Source: Cellulomonas sp. C5510
GTDB lineage: Bacteria; Actinomycetota; Actinomycetes; Actinomycetales; Cellulomonadaceae
NCBI RefSeq assembly: GCF_019797765.1
Contig: NZ_CP081862.1
Location: 3,410,001-3,474,000, forward strand
DNA length: 64,000 bases
Reading direction: 5' to 3'
The notes under the pieces were generated by a model that saw only the letters and a list, made by a program, of their open reading frames with translations, made no database searches and was not told the origin of the DNA. Both the position numbers and the translations under genes were made by a program. This document shows, piece by piece, positions 7,133 to 14,451 of the stretch. Within the stretch, counting starts at the first letter, position 1; each line of letters starts with the position of its first letter.

Positions 7133-8841
7133 CGGGCCCCCGCCGGCTCGCATCCGTCCGGCTCGGGCTCCTCGCCCGCGAGCACGGCCGCCCACGTGCC
7201 GCGCGGTCGGGCCGCGGCGAGGAAGCCCCGGCGCAGCGGGGTGGGCAGCGGGCGCGGGGAGGTCTCGCCGAGCAGGCGCTTGGCGACCAGCTCGGCGCTG
7301 ATCAGGCACATCGGGAGCCCCACGCCGGGCACGGTACCGCCCCCGACGTGCAGCAGGTTGGGCACCCGCGGGGAGCGGTCCCCGGGGCGGAACATCGCGC
7401 TCTGACCCAGGGTGTGTTCCATGCCGAGGGCCGTCCCGCGCCAGGCGGAGAAGTCGCGCGCGAAGTCCGCGGGCCCGACGACGCGCCGGGTCACCACGCG
7501 GTCCCGCAGGCCGGGGATGCCCGCCCAGCGCGCGACCTGGTCCAGGAACCGGTCCGCGTACGCGTCGAGCTCCGCCGGCCCGTCCGGGCCCGCGCCGATC
7601 GACGGGTCCGCGGGGAAGGGCACCAGCACGAAGAGGTTCTCGTGCCCGGGCGGGGCGGCACCGGGGTCGGTCGCCGTGGTCCGCGACACGTACAGCGACG
7701 CCGTCTCCGGGACGTGGAGCCGGTCCACCGGCACGGGCCGCACCGTCGGCCCGAGGATGGCGTCGAAGTTCCCGGGCCAGTCGCGCGTGAAGAACAGCGA
7801 GTGGTGCGCGAGCTCCGGGAGCTCGCCCCGGACGCCGGCCATCACCAGCAGGGAGGAGATCCCCGGCGCGCGGTCCTCCCACCAGGACTCCGGCAGCGTG
7901 CGGTGCTCGGGCGGCAGCAGCGCCGTCTCGGTGTGGAACAGGTCCGCCCCGGACACCACGACGTCGGCGGGCACGAGCTCCCCGTCCGCGAGCCGGACGC
8001 CGCGTGCCGTGCCGGTGCGGCGGGGGTGCCGGACGCTGCGCGCCGCCGGGTCGACCTCGACCCCGACGACCTCCGCGCCGGTGCGGATGGTGACGCCCTG
8101 CGCGACCGCGAGCCGCTCTATCGCCTCGATGACGGTGTACATGCCGCCGCGCGGGTACTGCACGCCGTCGACGAGGTCGAGGTGGCTCATGAGGGAGTAC
8201 AGCGCCGGTACCCGGTACGGCGACGAGCCCAGGAACACCGCGTGGTAGCCGAGCACCTGCCGCAGCACGGGGTGGTCGGTGGTGCGCGCGACCTTCTGCG
8301 CGAGCGACTGGGTCAGCAGCGAGGCGAGCGTGCCCGCGCGCCGGGCGACGTCCGCCGTGACCGCGCGGTCCGGCCGCTCGAACGTCGTGTAGAGGAAGTG
8401 GTCCAGCGCGGTCCGGTACGCCTCGGTCGACTGCTCCGTGTACCGGCGCAGGGCGTCGCCGGCGCCGGGCTCGAGCCGATCGAAGGTGGCCCAGTTCTGC
8501 TCGGGGTCGGCGGTGACCTCGAACGGCTCGGACGGCGCGTCCGGGCCGAGCGCCGGGTCGGGCTCGGGGAACAGCCGGTACGCCGGGTCCAGCCGGACCA
8601 GGTCGACGTGGTCCTCGACGCGCTCGCCGAGCAGGGCGAAGAAGTGCGCGAACACCTCGGGCATGAAGTACCACGACGGGCCGGTGTCGAACCGGAAGCC
8701 GTCGACCTCCCGCGTGCCCGTGCGGCCCCCGACCCGGTCGTGGCGCTCGAGCAGCGTCACCTGCGCCCCGCCCCGGGCGAGCAGGGCCGCGGCGGCCAGG
8801 CCGCCGATCCCGCCGCCGACCACGACCACCCGACCCGTCAC
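7129..8841 (-). CDS. crtI: Phytoene desaturase CrtI
   Basis: A 570-residue FAD enzyme that converts phytoene to lycopene by four desaturations at the membrane. The dinucleotide-binding motif VVVGGGIGGLAAAALLA begins at residue 5 and is followed by LLERHDRVGGR. The C-terminal carotenoid-oxidase signature is seen in NLLHVGGGTVPGVGLPMC. Length is slightly above the usual 500-550 residues because of an Arg/Pro-rich tail. GTG overlaps the crtB stop (GTGA). It sits between the synthase and the cyclase in the order expected for the pathway. Confidence 0.95.
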   Translation of the reverse strand: MTGRVVVVGGGIGGLAAAALLARGGAQVTLLERHDRVGGRTGTREVDGFRFDTGPSWYFMPEVFAHFFALLGERVEDHVDLVRLDPAYRLFPEPDPALGPDAPSEPFEVTADPEQNWATFDRLEPGAGDALRRYTEQSTEAYRTALDHFLYTTFERPDRAVTADVARRAGTLASLLTQSLAQKVARTTDHPVLRQVLGYHAVFLGSSPYRVPALYSLMSHLDLVDGVQYPRGGMYTVIEAIERLAVAQGVTIRTGAEVVGVEVDPAARSVRHPRRTGTARGVRLADGELVPADVVVSGADLFHTETALLPPEHRTLPESWWEDRAPGISSLLVMAGVRGELPELAHHSLFFTRDWPGNFDAILGPTVRPVPVDRLHVPETASLYVSRTTATDPGAAPPGHENLFVLVPFPADPSIGAGPDGPAELDAYADRFLDQVARWAGIPGLRDRVVTRRVVGPADFARDFSAWRGTALGMEHTLGQSAMFRPGDRSPRVPNLLHVGGGTVPGVGLPMCLISAELVAKRLLGETSPRPLPTPLRRGFLAAARPRGTWAAVLAGEEPEPDGCEPAGAR

Positions 8842-9827
8842 GCCGCACCTCCGTCGTCCCTCGCCGCAGGCGCGGGTGCGCCCGTCGTCGTCCCGTCCGC
8901 GGGCGCGGTCCCCGCCGAGGCGGTCCCCCGGCCCGGTACCGCGTCCGCCGCCTGCGCCGCGAGCGTCCGCACCAGCACCGCGACCTTGCGCGGCGTGCTC
9001 ACCCGCACCCGCGACGCCAGCACCCGCTCGGGCGGGGTCGCGGCGAGCTCGGCGAGCAGCCGGTCGTACAGCGCGAGCGTCGCGGCGACGGCCGCCCGGG
9101 GCCGGCGCGGCAGGCGCGGCAGCGCCGCGCGGGCGCGCACCAGGTCGTCGCCGATCTCCTCGAGGATCTCCCCGAGCTGCGCGTCGGTGGGGCCGGTCGC
9201 CGGGACGCCCGGGAAGTAGCACCGGCCGAGCTCGCCGGCGTCGGCCCCGAGGTCGCGCAGGAAGTTGATCTTCTGGAACGCCGCGCCCAGCGCCCGGGCG
9301 CCGGCCACGGTCGCGTCGTCGGGACGGCGGACCGCCTCTCCGGGACGCCGGTCGGTGTTGAGGAACACCTGCAGGCACATGAGCCCGACGACCTCGGCGG
9401 AGCCGTACACGTACCGCTCGTAGGACGCGCGGTCGTGCACCCGCACGGTGAGGTCGGCGCGCATGGACGCGAAGAAGGGGTCGACCTCGGCGTGCCCGAT
9501 GCCGACGCGGCGCGCGGTGCGGGCGAACGCGTGCACGACGAGGTTCGTCGACCACCCGGACCCGAGGGCCCGGCCGGTCTGCGCCTCCAGCTCGTCCAGC
9601 AGGGCCGCGGCGTCCGGGCCGCCCCGGGTGTCGACGACCTCGTCGGCGATGCGCACCAGCGCGTACACCGCCTCGATGTCCCGGCGGGCGCGCGGGCCGA
9701 GCAGCCGCGTGCCGAGGCCGAACGACGTCGAGTAGCCGGCGAGCACGGCACGGCTGGCCCGCGCGGCGGTGCGGTCGTAGAGCGCGGCCGACTCCGCACG
9801 GACGCCGGCACCCGGCGTCGCGGTCAC
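8838..9827 (-). CDS. crtB: Phytoene synthase CrtB
   Basis: A 329-residue trans-isoprenyl synthase that joins two geranylgeranyl diphosphates to phytoene. The first Asp-rich site is DEVVD at residues 62-66 and the second is D-L-G-A-D at 192-196, both magnesium-diphosphate ligands. The YSTSFGLGTRLL stretch near residue 32 is typical of the squalene/phytoene synthase family. The C-terminal 35 residues are a Pro/Ala/Gly tail without homology signal. GTG overlaps the crtE stop. Confidence 0.94.
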   Translation of the reverse strand: MTATPGAGVRAESAALYDRTAARASRAVLAGYSTSFGLGTRLLGPRARRDIEAVYALVRIADEVVDTRGGPDAAALLDELEAQTGRALGSGWSTNLVVHAFARTARRVGIGHAEVDPFFASMRADLTVRVHDRASYERYVYGSAEVVGLMCLQVFLNTDRRPGEAVRRPDDATVAGARALGAAFQKINFLRDLGADAGELGRCYFPGVPATGPTDAQLGEILEEIGDDLVRARAALPRLPRRPRAAVAATLALYDRLLAELAATPPERVLASRVRVSTPRKVAVLVRTLAAQAADAVPGRGTASAGTAPADGTTTGAPAPAARDDGGAA

Positions 9828-10990
9828 GGGGTCGTCCCCGCGACGACCGCCACGAGCGACCCGAGGTACGCGGCGAGCGCCCCCGGGAGCCCCTCGTCGG
9901 CGGTCGTGGTGGCGGTCCGCAGCGCGTCGGCGCGGACCAGTCGCGCCTCGTCCAGGGCACCGGACCGCACCATGACCTCGCGGACGCGGCGGGCCTCCGC
10001 GTCGGTGAGGTCCGGCCGGCCGACGGTGGCGTCCAGCACCGCGCGGTCGGCGGCGTCCGCGCGGAGGTAGGCGAGGCGCAGCAGCTCGGTGCGCTTGCCC
10101 TCGCGCAGGTCGGAGAGGGTCGACTTGCCCGTGACAGCCGGGTCCCCGAACACGCCGAGCTCGTCGTCCAGCAGCTGGAAGGCCACCCCGAACGCGGTGC
10201 CGAACCGGTCGAGCACACCGAGCACGCTGTCGTCCGCCCCCGCGAGGAGCGCCCCGGCGGCGAGCGGTGTGCAGCAGGAGTACACGGCGGTCTTGAGCTC
10301 GGCGACCCGCAGCGCGTCCACCGCGGTCGGGCCGTGCAGGCTGCCGGTCACGTCGAGGAGCTCCCCGGCCACCGTCGTGTCGACCGCGCGGGCGAGGTCC
10401 TGCACGACCCGCAGGCGCACCTCCGCGGGCGCGGGCGCGGCGGCGACGAGCTCGAACGCGGCAGCGAGCGCGACGTCGCCGCCCAGCAGGCCGGCGGCGA
10501 GCACCGGGGCCTCCGCGGCCGGGCCGGTGACGCCGTTCGCCGCGAGCCGCCGCCGCGCGCTGCCGGTCACGTTGGGGCGTCCACGGCGGGTGTCGTCGTG
10601 ATCGAGCACGTCGTCGTGCACGAGCATGGCCGTGTGCAGCATCTCCTGCGCCGCCGCGACGGGCGTCGCGGCGGCCACGTCCGTGCCGCCGAGACCCAGG
10701 TAGGCAGCCAGCGTCAGACGCGGGCGCATGAGCCGTCCGCCGATCTGGTCGCCCACCGCCCGCCAGAGCGCCGCGTGCTCGGCCGCCAGCTCGCGGGCAC
10801 GGGACCGGCGCCGTTCGACCTCGTCGACCAGCAGCAGCCGCACCTCGGCCAGGCCCTGCTCGACGCGGTCGGCCAGGTCGTCGGCGCCGGCGGTCGCGGG
10901 CAGGACGAGCCGCGTCGCCGGGGCGTCCGGGGCCAGCCCGACGCGCGCGGGCGCGTGCGTGCCGTCAGCCGTACTGCGTGTCCTGCGCAC
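9824..10990 (-). CDS. crtE: Geranylgeranyl diphosphate synthase CrtE
   Basis: A 388-residue polyprenyl synthase making the C20 precursor for CrtB. The first Asp-rich motif DDVLD is at 126-130, the second (DDELGVFGD) at 275-283, and the isopentenyl diphosphate-binding GGRLMRPR at 84-91. The GTG at 10988-10990 is chosen because GGGGAGG lies 5-6 nt upstream; an upstream in-frame ATG at 11026 has no good ribosome site and falls inside the operator-like dyad 11017-11034. As first gene of the operon it probably sets expression of all six carotenoid genes. Confidence 0.92.
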   Translation of the reverse strand: MRRTRSTADGTHAPARVGLAPDAPATRLVLPATAGADDLADRVEQGLAEVRLLLVDEVERRRSRARELAAEHAALWRAVGDQIGGRLMRPRLTLAAYLGLGGTDVAAATPVAAAQEMLHTAMLVHDDVLDHDDTRRGRPNVTGSARRRLAANGVTGPAAEAPVLAAGLLGGDVALAAAFELVAAAPAPAEVRLRVVQDLARAVDTTVAGELLDVTGSLHGPTAVDALRVAELKTAVYSCCTPLAAGALLAGADDSVLGVLDRFGTAFGVAFQLLDDELGVFGDPAVTGKSTLSDLREGKRTELLRLAYLRADAADRAVLDATVGRPDLTDAEARRVREVMVRSGALDEARLVRADALRTATTTADEGLPGALAAYLGSLVAVVAGTTP

Positions 10991-11016
10991 GCGTCCTCCC
11001 CTGGGCTCGAGCGAGA

Positions 11017-11034
11017 TGCTCAGCATACTGAGCA
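11017..11034. promoter_or_regulatory. 18-bp dyad before crtE, likely repressor operator
   Basis: TGCTCAG (11017-11023) and CTGAGCA (11028-11034) form a perfect inverted repeat around CATA. On the minus strand the centre reads TATGCT, a fair -10 box, 27 nt before the crtE start. A dyad over the core promoter suggests repression. In Corynebacterium the crt operon is repressed by the MarR-type CrtR; no such gene lies beside this operon, so the regulator must be elsewhere. Confidence 0.55.
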
Positions 11035-11220
11035 CCTGCCCCCGCACCACCGACGGTGCGCGCTTCTGCCCCGCACTCTGCCTCATCGGGCAGCTCTCCA
11101 CGTGCACGTCGGCCGCTTCGGCCGCGCCGGATCCCGCAGCAGGCGGCCTGCCGGGTACGAAACGGACACGAACCACCGGATCCGAGCAGAAAGCACCACC
11201 CGCGCGCTAGGCTGTCACCC

Positions 11221-12180
11221 ATGTGGATGGTCACCGGAGGCGCGGGGTACATCGGGTCGCACGTGGTGCGGGCTCTCGGTCAGGTGGGCATCCCCGCCGT
11301 GGTCCTGGACGACCTCTCGTCCGGGCACCGGCGGTTCGTCCCCGAGGACGTGCCGCTCGTCGAGGGTTCGGTCCTCGACACCGCCCTCGTCACGGAGGCG
11401 CTGCGCGCCCACGAGGTCACCGGCGTGGTGCACCTCGCCGGCTTCAAGTACGCCGGGGTCTCCGTCCAGCGACCGCTGCACACGTACGAGCAGAACGTCA
11501 CCGGGACGGCCCACCTGCTCGAGGCGATGGCCGCCGCGGACGTGCGCCGCATCGTCTTCTCGTCCAGCGCCGCCGTGTACGGCACGCCGGACGTCGACCT
11601 GGTGACCGAGCAGACCCCGACCGCCCCCGAGTCCCCGTACGGCGAGTCGAAGCTCATCGGCGAGTGGCTGCTGCGGGACCAGGCGCGCGCCGTCGAGCTC
11701 CGCCACACCTCCCTGCGCTACTTCAACGTCGTGGGCTCGGGCAGCCCCGAGCTGTCCGACACCAGCCCGCACAACCTGTTCCCCCTGGTGCTCGACGCGC
11801 TCGCCGCGGGCCGCACGCCCCGGATCAACGGCGACGACTACCCGACGCCGGACGGCACCTGCGTCCGCGACTACGTCCACGTCGCGGACCTCGCCGTCTC
11901 GCACGTGGCCGCCGCCCGCGCCCTGGCCGAGGACCGGCCGCTCCAGCCGGTCTACAACCTCGGCTCGGGGGACGGCGTCTCCGTGCGGGAGATCATGACC
12001 GCCATGGCGCAGGGCACCGGCATCGCGTTCGAGCCCGAGGTGGCCCCCCGCCGCCCGGGTGACCCCGCCCGGATCGTGGCGTCGGGCGAGGCGGCGGCGC
12101 GCGACCTCGACTGGGTCATGCGGCACACGCTGACGGAGATGGTCGCCAGCGCGTGGGAGGCCCGCCAGGCGCAGCCGTGA
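11221..12180 (+). CDS. galE: UDP-glucose 4-epimerase family protein
   Basis: A 319-residue extended SDR enzyme. VTGGAGYIGSHVV at residues 4-16 binds NAD, SSSAAVYG holds the catalytic Ser, and S-P-Y-G-E-S-K carries the Tyr-x-x-x-Lys pair. GalE converts UDP-galactose and UDP-glucose for cell-wall and exopolysaccharide precursors; another 4-epimerase specificity cannot be excluded. The ATG lies 7 nt after TAGGCT (11208-11213) with no ribosome site, so the mRNA is probably leaderless. It is divergent from crtE, with 230 bp between the starts. Confidence 0.88.
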   Translation: MWMVTGGAGYIGSHVVRALGQVGIPAVVLDDLSSGHRRFVPEDVPLVEGSVLDTALVTEALRAHEVTGVVHLAGFKYAGVSVQRPLHTYEQNVTGTAHLLEAMAAADVRRIVFSSSAAVYGTPDVDLVTEQTPTAPESPYGESKLIGEWLLRDQARAVELRHTSLRYFNVVGSGSPELSDTSPHNLFPLVLDALAAGRTPRINGDDYPTPDGTCVRDYVHVADLAVSHVAAARALAEDRPLQPVYNLGSGDGVSVREIMTAMAQGTGIAFEPEVAPRRPGDPARIVASGEAAARDLDWVMRHTLTEMVASAWEARQAQP

Positions 12181-12211
12181 GGCCACGGCCCACGGGCCGG
12201 CCGCGCCGGGG

Positions 12212-13129
12212 TCAGCGACCCAGCCGGGACAGCGCCTCGGCCATGACGTCCTCCGAGCCGGCGTAGATCCCCTGCTCACGGGGCCAGTGCACCACGACGT
12301 CCGAGAACCCGAGGGCCGCTGCCCGCTCGACGCCCTCCACGAGGACCTCCGGCGACTCCAGCGAGTACACCGGCGCGCCGTCGAGGCTGAGGTACAGGTC
12401 GGGCGCGCGCCCGCCCGGGGCCTCCCGCGCGGCGACCTCGCGGATCTGGTCCACCATCCCGGCCAGCCCGGCCCACCACGCCTCCTGCGCGGCGGACACC
12501 GGGCCCGTCACGTCCTCCGGCGCGAACGACGGGCCGTACGTCGCCCACCCCTGACCGAACCGCGCCGCCAGCGCCATGGTGCGCGGGCCGTTCGCCGCGA
12601 CGACGAACGGCGTGCGCGGCCGCGCGATCGTGCCCGGGTGCATCCGGGCGCCGTGGGCGGCGTAGAACGTGCCCTCGTGCTCCGTCTCGGGGTGGGTCAG
12701 CAGCCGGTCCAGCAGCTCGACGAACTCCTCGAACCGGCGGGTGCGCTCGCCGCGCGTCGGCGCCGGCCCGAGCACGCCCGCGTCGAACCCCTCACCGCCG
12801 GCCCCGAGCCCGAGCAGGAACCGCCCGCCCGCGACGTCGTCGAGGCCCATGACGTCCTTCGCGAACGGCACCGGGTGCCGGAAGTTCGGCGACGCGACCC
12901 ACGTGCCGAGCCGGATCCGCTCGGTGACGGCGGCGGCCGCCGCGAGCAGGGGCACCGTCGCGAACCACGGCTCGTCCGCCAGCGACCGCCATGCCAGGTG
13001 GTCGTAGGTCCATGCGTGGTCGAACCCGTACTCCTCGGCGCGGCGCCAGGTGTGCCGGGCCTGCGCCCAGCGCTGCTGCGGGAGGATCACGACGCCGAGG
13101 CGCGTGCGGGCGGGGCTGACGTCGGTCAC
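12212..13129 (-). CDS. LLM-class F420/FMN-dependent oxidoreductase
   Basis: A 305-residue luciferase-like TIM-barrel protein. Typical segments are the N-terminal LGVVILPQQRW, the central R-I-R-L-G-T-W-V strand, GGRFLLGLGAGG (the D/G-G-R-x-x-x-G-x-G-x-G signature) and the late LGFSDVVVHWPR. Members reduce or oxidise small organic substrates with F420 or FMN; the cofactor and substrate are not readable here. The GTG start is 7 nt after a TACGCT box, again a leaderless arrangement. The gene is convergent with galE. Confidence 0.82.
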   Translation of the reverse strand: MTDVSPARTRLGVVILPQQRWAQARHTWRRAEEYGFDHAWTYDHLAWRSLADEPWFATVPLLAAAAAVTERIRLGTWVASPNFRHPVPFAKDVMGLDDVAGGRFLLGLGAGGEGFDAGVLGPAPTRGERTRRFEEFVELLDRLLTHPETEHEGTFYAAHGARMHPGTIARPRTPFVVAANGPRTMALAARFGQGWATYGPSFAPEDVTGPVSAAQEAWWAGLAGMVDQIREVAAREAPGGRAPDLYLSLDGAPVYSLESPEVLVEGVERAAALGFSDVVVHWPREQGIYAGSEDVMAEALSRLGR

Positions 13130-13171
13130 CCCGGCAGCGTAGCCACGGCCCCCGACAGCCCTGCCGGCCCG

Positions 13172-13534
13172 TCAGCCCCAGCCGAGCTCGTGCAGCCGGC
13201 GGTCGTCGATGCCGAAGTGGTGCGCCACCTCGTGCACCACGGTGACGGCGACCTCCTCGACGACCTCGTCCCGGTCCGCGCACAGCGCCAGGGTCGGGTT
13301 CCGGTAGATCGTGATGCGGTCCGGCAGCGACCCGGCCGCCCAGAACTCCCCGCGCTCGGTCAGCGGGACGCCCTCGTACAGCCCGAGCAGCTCCGGGTCG
13401 TCCGCCGGCGGGTCGTCCTCGACCAGCACGACGACGTTGTCCATCCGGGCCGCGAGCTCCTCCGGGATCAGGTCCAGGCCGTCCCGCACGGCGTCCTCGA
13501 AGTCCTCCCTCGACATGTCCACCACGGGGTCCAT
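13172..13534 (-). CDS. Zincin-like metallopeptidase family protein
   Basis: A 120-residue minimal zinc-metallopeptidase-fold protein. The HEVAHHFGID sequence at residues 101-110 is an extended H-E-x-x-H-x-x-G-x-x-D zinc site. The upstream LPDRITIYRNP motif is characteristic of this short actinobacterial family (PF06262-type). No signal peptide is visible, so it acts in the cytoplasm if active; substrates are unknown. The ATG at 13534 begins the conserved region; a second in-frame ATG six codons later is an alternative. Confidence 0.82.
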   Translation of the reverse strand: MDPVVDMSREDFEDAVRDGLDLIPEELAARMDNVVVLVEDDPPADDPELLGLYEGVPLTERGEFWAAGSLPDRITIYRNPTLALCADRDEVVEEVAVTVVHEVAHHFGIDDRRLHELGWG

Positions 13535-13613
13535 CCTGGCCGACTTTGGCGATCGGCGTTCGTACCCGTATGATCGTCACCGGTCTGAAGACGCCTCGAC
13601 GTCAGGGGCGCAA

Positions 13614-13686
13614 GCCCCCATCGTCTAGCGGCCCAGGACCCCGCCCTTTCACGGCGGTAGCACGGGTTCGAATCCCGTTGGGGGTA
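13614..13686 (+). tRNA. tRNA-Glu(UUC)
   Basis: A complete 73-nt cloverleaf. GCCCCCA pairs with TGGGGGT, the anticodon arm CCGCC-CTTTCAC-GGCGG has TTC at 13648-13650, and the T-arm is CGGG-TTCGAAT-CCCG. The 3' CCA is not encoded. It is the first of three tRNA genes in a row, a common actinobacterial Glu-Asp-Phe cluster. Confidence 0.97.
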
Positions 13687-13723
13687 CGAGCCGGTGCATG
13701 TGGAAGAATAGGTCTCACTACGA

Positions 13724-13797
13724 GGCCCCGTAGCGCAGTTGGTTAGCGCGCCGCCCTGTCACGGCGGAGGTCGCGGGTTCAAGTCCCGTCGGGGTCG
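13724..13797 (+). tRNA. tRNA-Asp(GUC)
   Basis: A complete 74-nt cloverleaf. GGCCCCG pairs with CGGGGTC, the anticodon GTC is at 13758-13760 in a CCGCC/GGCGG arm, and the T-loop TTCAAGT is canonical. CCA is not encoded. It lies 37 nt after tRNA-Glu. Confidence 0.97.
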
Positions 13798-13838
13798 CTC
13801 GACAGCGCCGGTCCACCAGGGCCGGCGTCGTCGTCCGA

Positions 13839-13914
13839 GGCTCTGTAGCTCAGTTGGTAGAGCGTTCGACTGAAAATCGAAAGGTCACCGGATCGACGCC
13901 GGTCGGAGCCACCA
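13839..13914 (+). tRNA. tRNA-Phe(GAA) with unusual T-loop
   Basis: A complete cloverleaf with encoded CCA at 13912-13914. The acceptor GGCTCTG pairs with CGGAGCC, and the anticodon GAA is at 13872-13874. The T-arm is ACCGG-ATCGACG-CCGGT, so position 54 is A instead of the nearly universal T, and position 60 is G. All stems pair, so the gene looks functional. Confidence 0.95.
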
Positions 13915-13916
13915 CC

Positions 13917-13952
13917 CGAAGCCCCGTTCGCCTCACGGCGGACGGGGCTTCG
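13917..13952. terminator. Hairpin terminator after tRNA cluster
   Basis: A 16-bp stem with one wobble pair (13917-13932 with 13937-13952) and a 4-nt TCAC loop, starting 3 nt after the tRNA-Phe CCA. It also faces the end of the convergent DUF2087 gene at 13972. Confidence 0.85.
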
Positions 13953-13971
13953 TCGTGCCCGGGCCCGGGTC

Positions 13972-14358
13972 TCACCCGCCCGCGCGGAGACGCCCGGCCG
14001 ACGGGGCCGGGCCGGCTCCGGGCCGGTCGACGGTCGACGACGGGTCGTCGAACTCGGTGACGCGCGTACGCCAGTACTCCGCGCCGTCGCGGGTGCGCGC
14101 GACGAGGCCCGCCTCGACGAGCTCCCGCCGCAGCCCGACCGGGTCACGGCCGACCTCCGCGAGCCGCGCCGTGAGCTCGCGCTCCGGGAGCGGGTCGCCG
14201 AGACCCGGCAGGGCACCGTGCGCCAGCCACCCCAGCACCAGGTCCCGGTCCGCACGACGGCGCGGGAGCTGCTCCAGGCGGCCGCGCACCAGGAACCGGG
14301 CCGCGCGGGCGACGGGGTCCGGCACGTCGGGTCCGGTCGTCGCGGAGGTCACGTCCAC
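13972..14358 (-). CDS. DUF2087 domain protein
   Basis: A 128-residue protein. Residues 28-97 match the DUF2087 pattern: L-P-R-R-R-x-x-R-x-L-V-L-x-W-L, a central P-E-R-E-L-T, then D-P-V-G-L-R-R-E-L-V-E-A-G-L and R-x-x-D-G-x-E-Y-W-R. The domain is winged-helix-like and found in small putative regulators, but no function is established. The GTG at 14358 is 6 nt after a TATCCT box, so leaderless; a second GTG two codons on is possible. The C-terminal 30 residues are Pro/Gly-rich. Confidence 0.75.
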   Translation of the reverse strand: MDVTSATTGPDVPDPVARAARFLVRGRLEQLPRRRADRDLVLGWLAHGALPGLGDPLPERELTARLAEVGRDPVGLRRELVEAGLVARTRDGAEYWRTRVTEFDDPSSTVDRPGAGPAPSAGRLRAGG

Positions 14359-14451
14359 CCCCGCAGGATAGGCGCGGGGAGCCGGGCCGACCTGAGACGG
14401 ACCGTGCCGTTCGGCGGGCGCACCCGCCCCCACCTGGCCTAGCGTGGCGGC

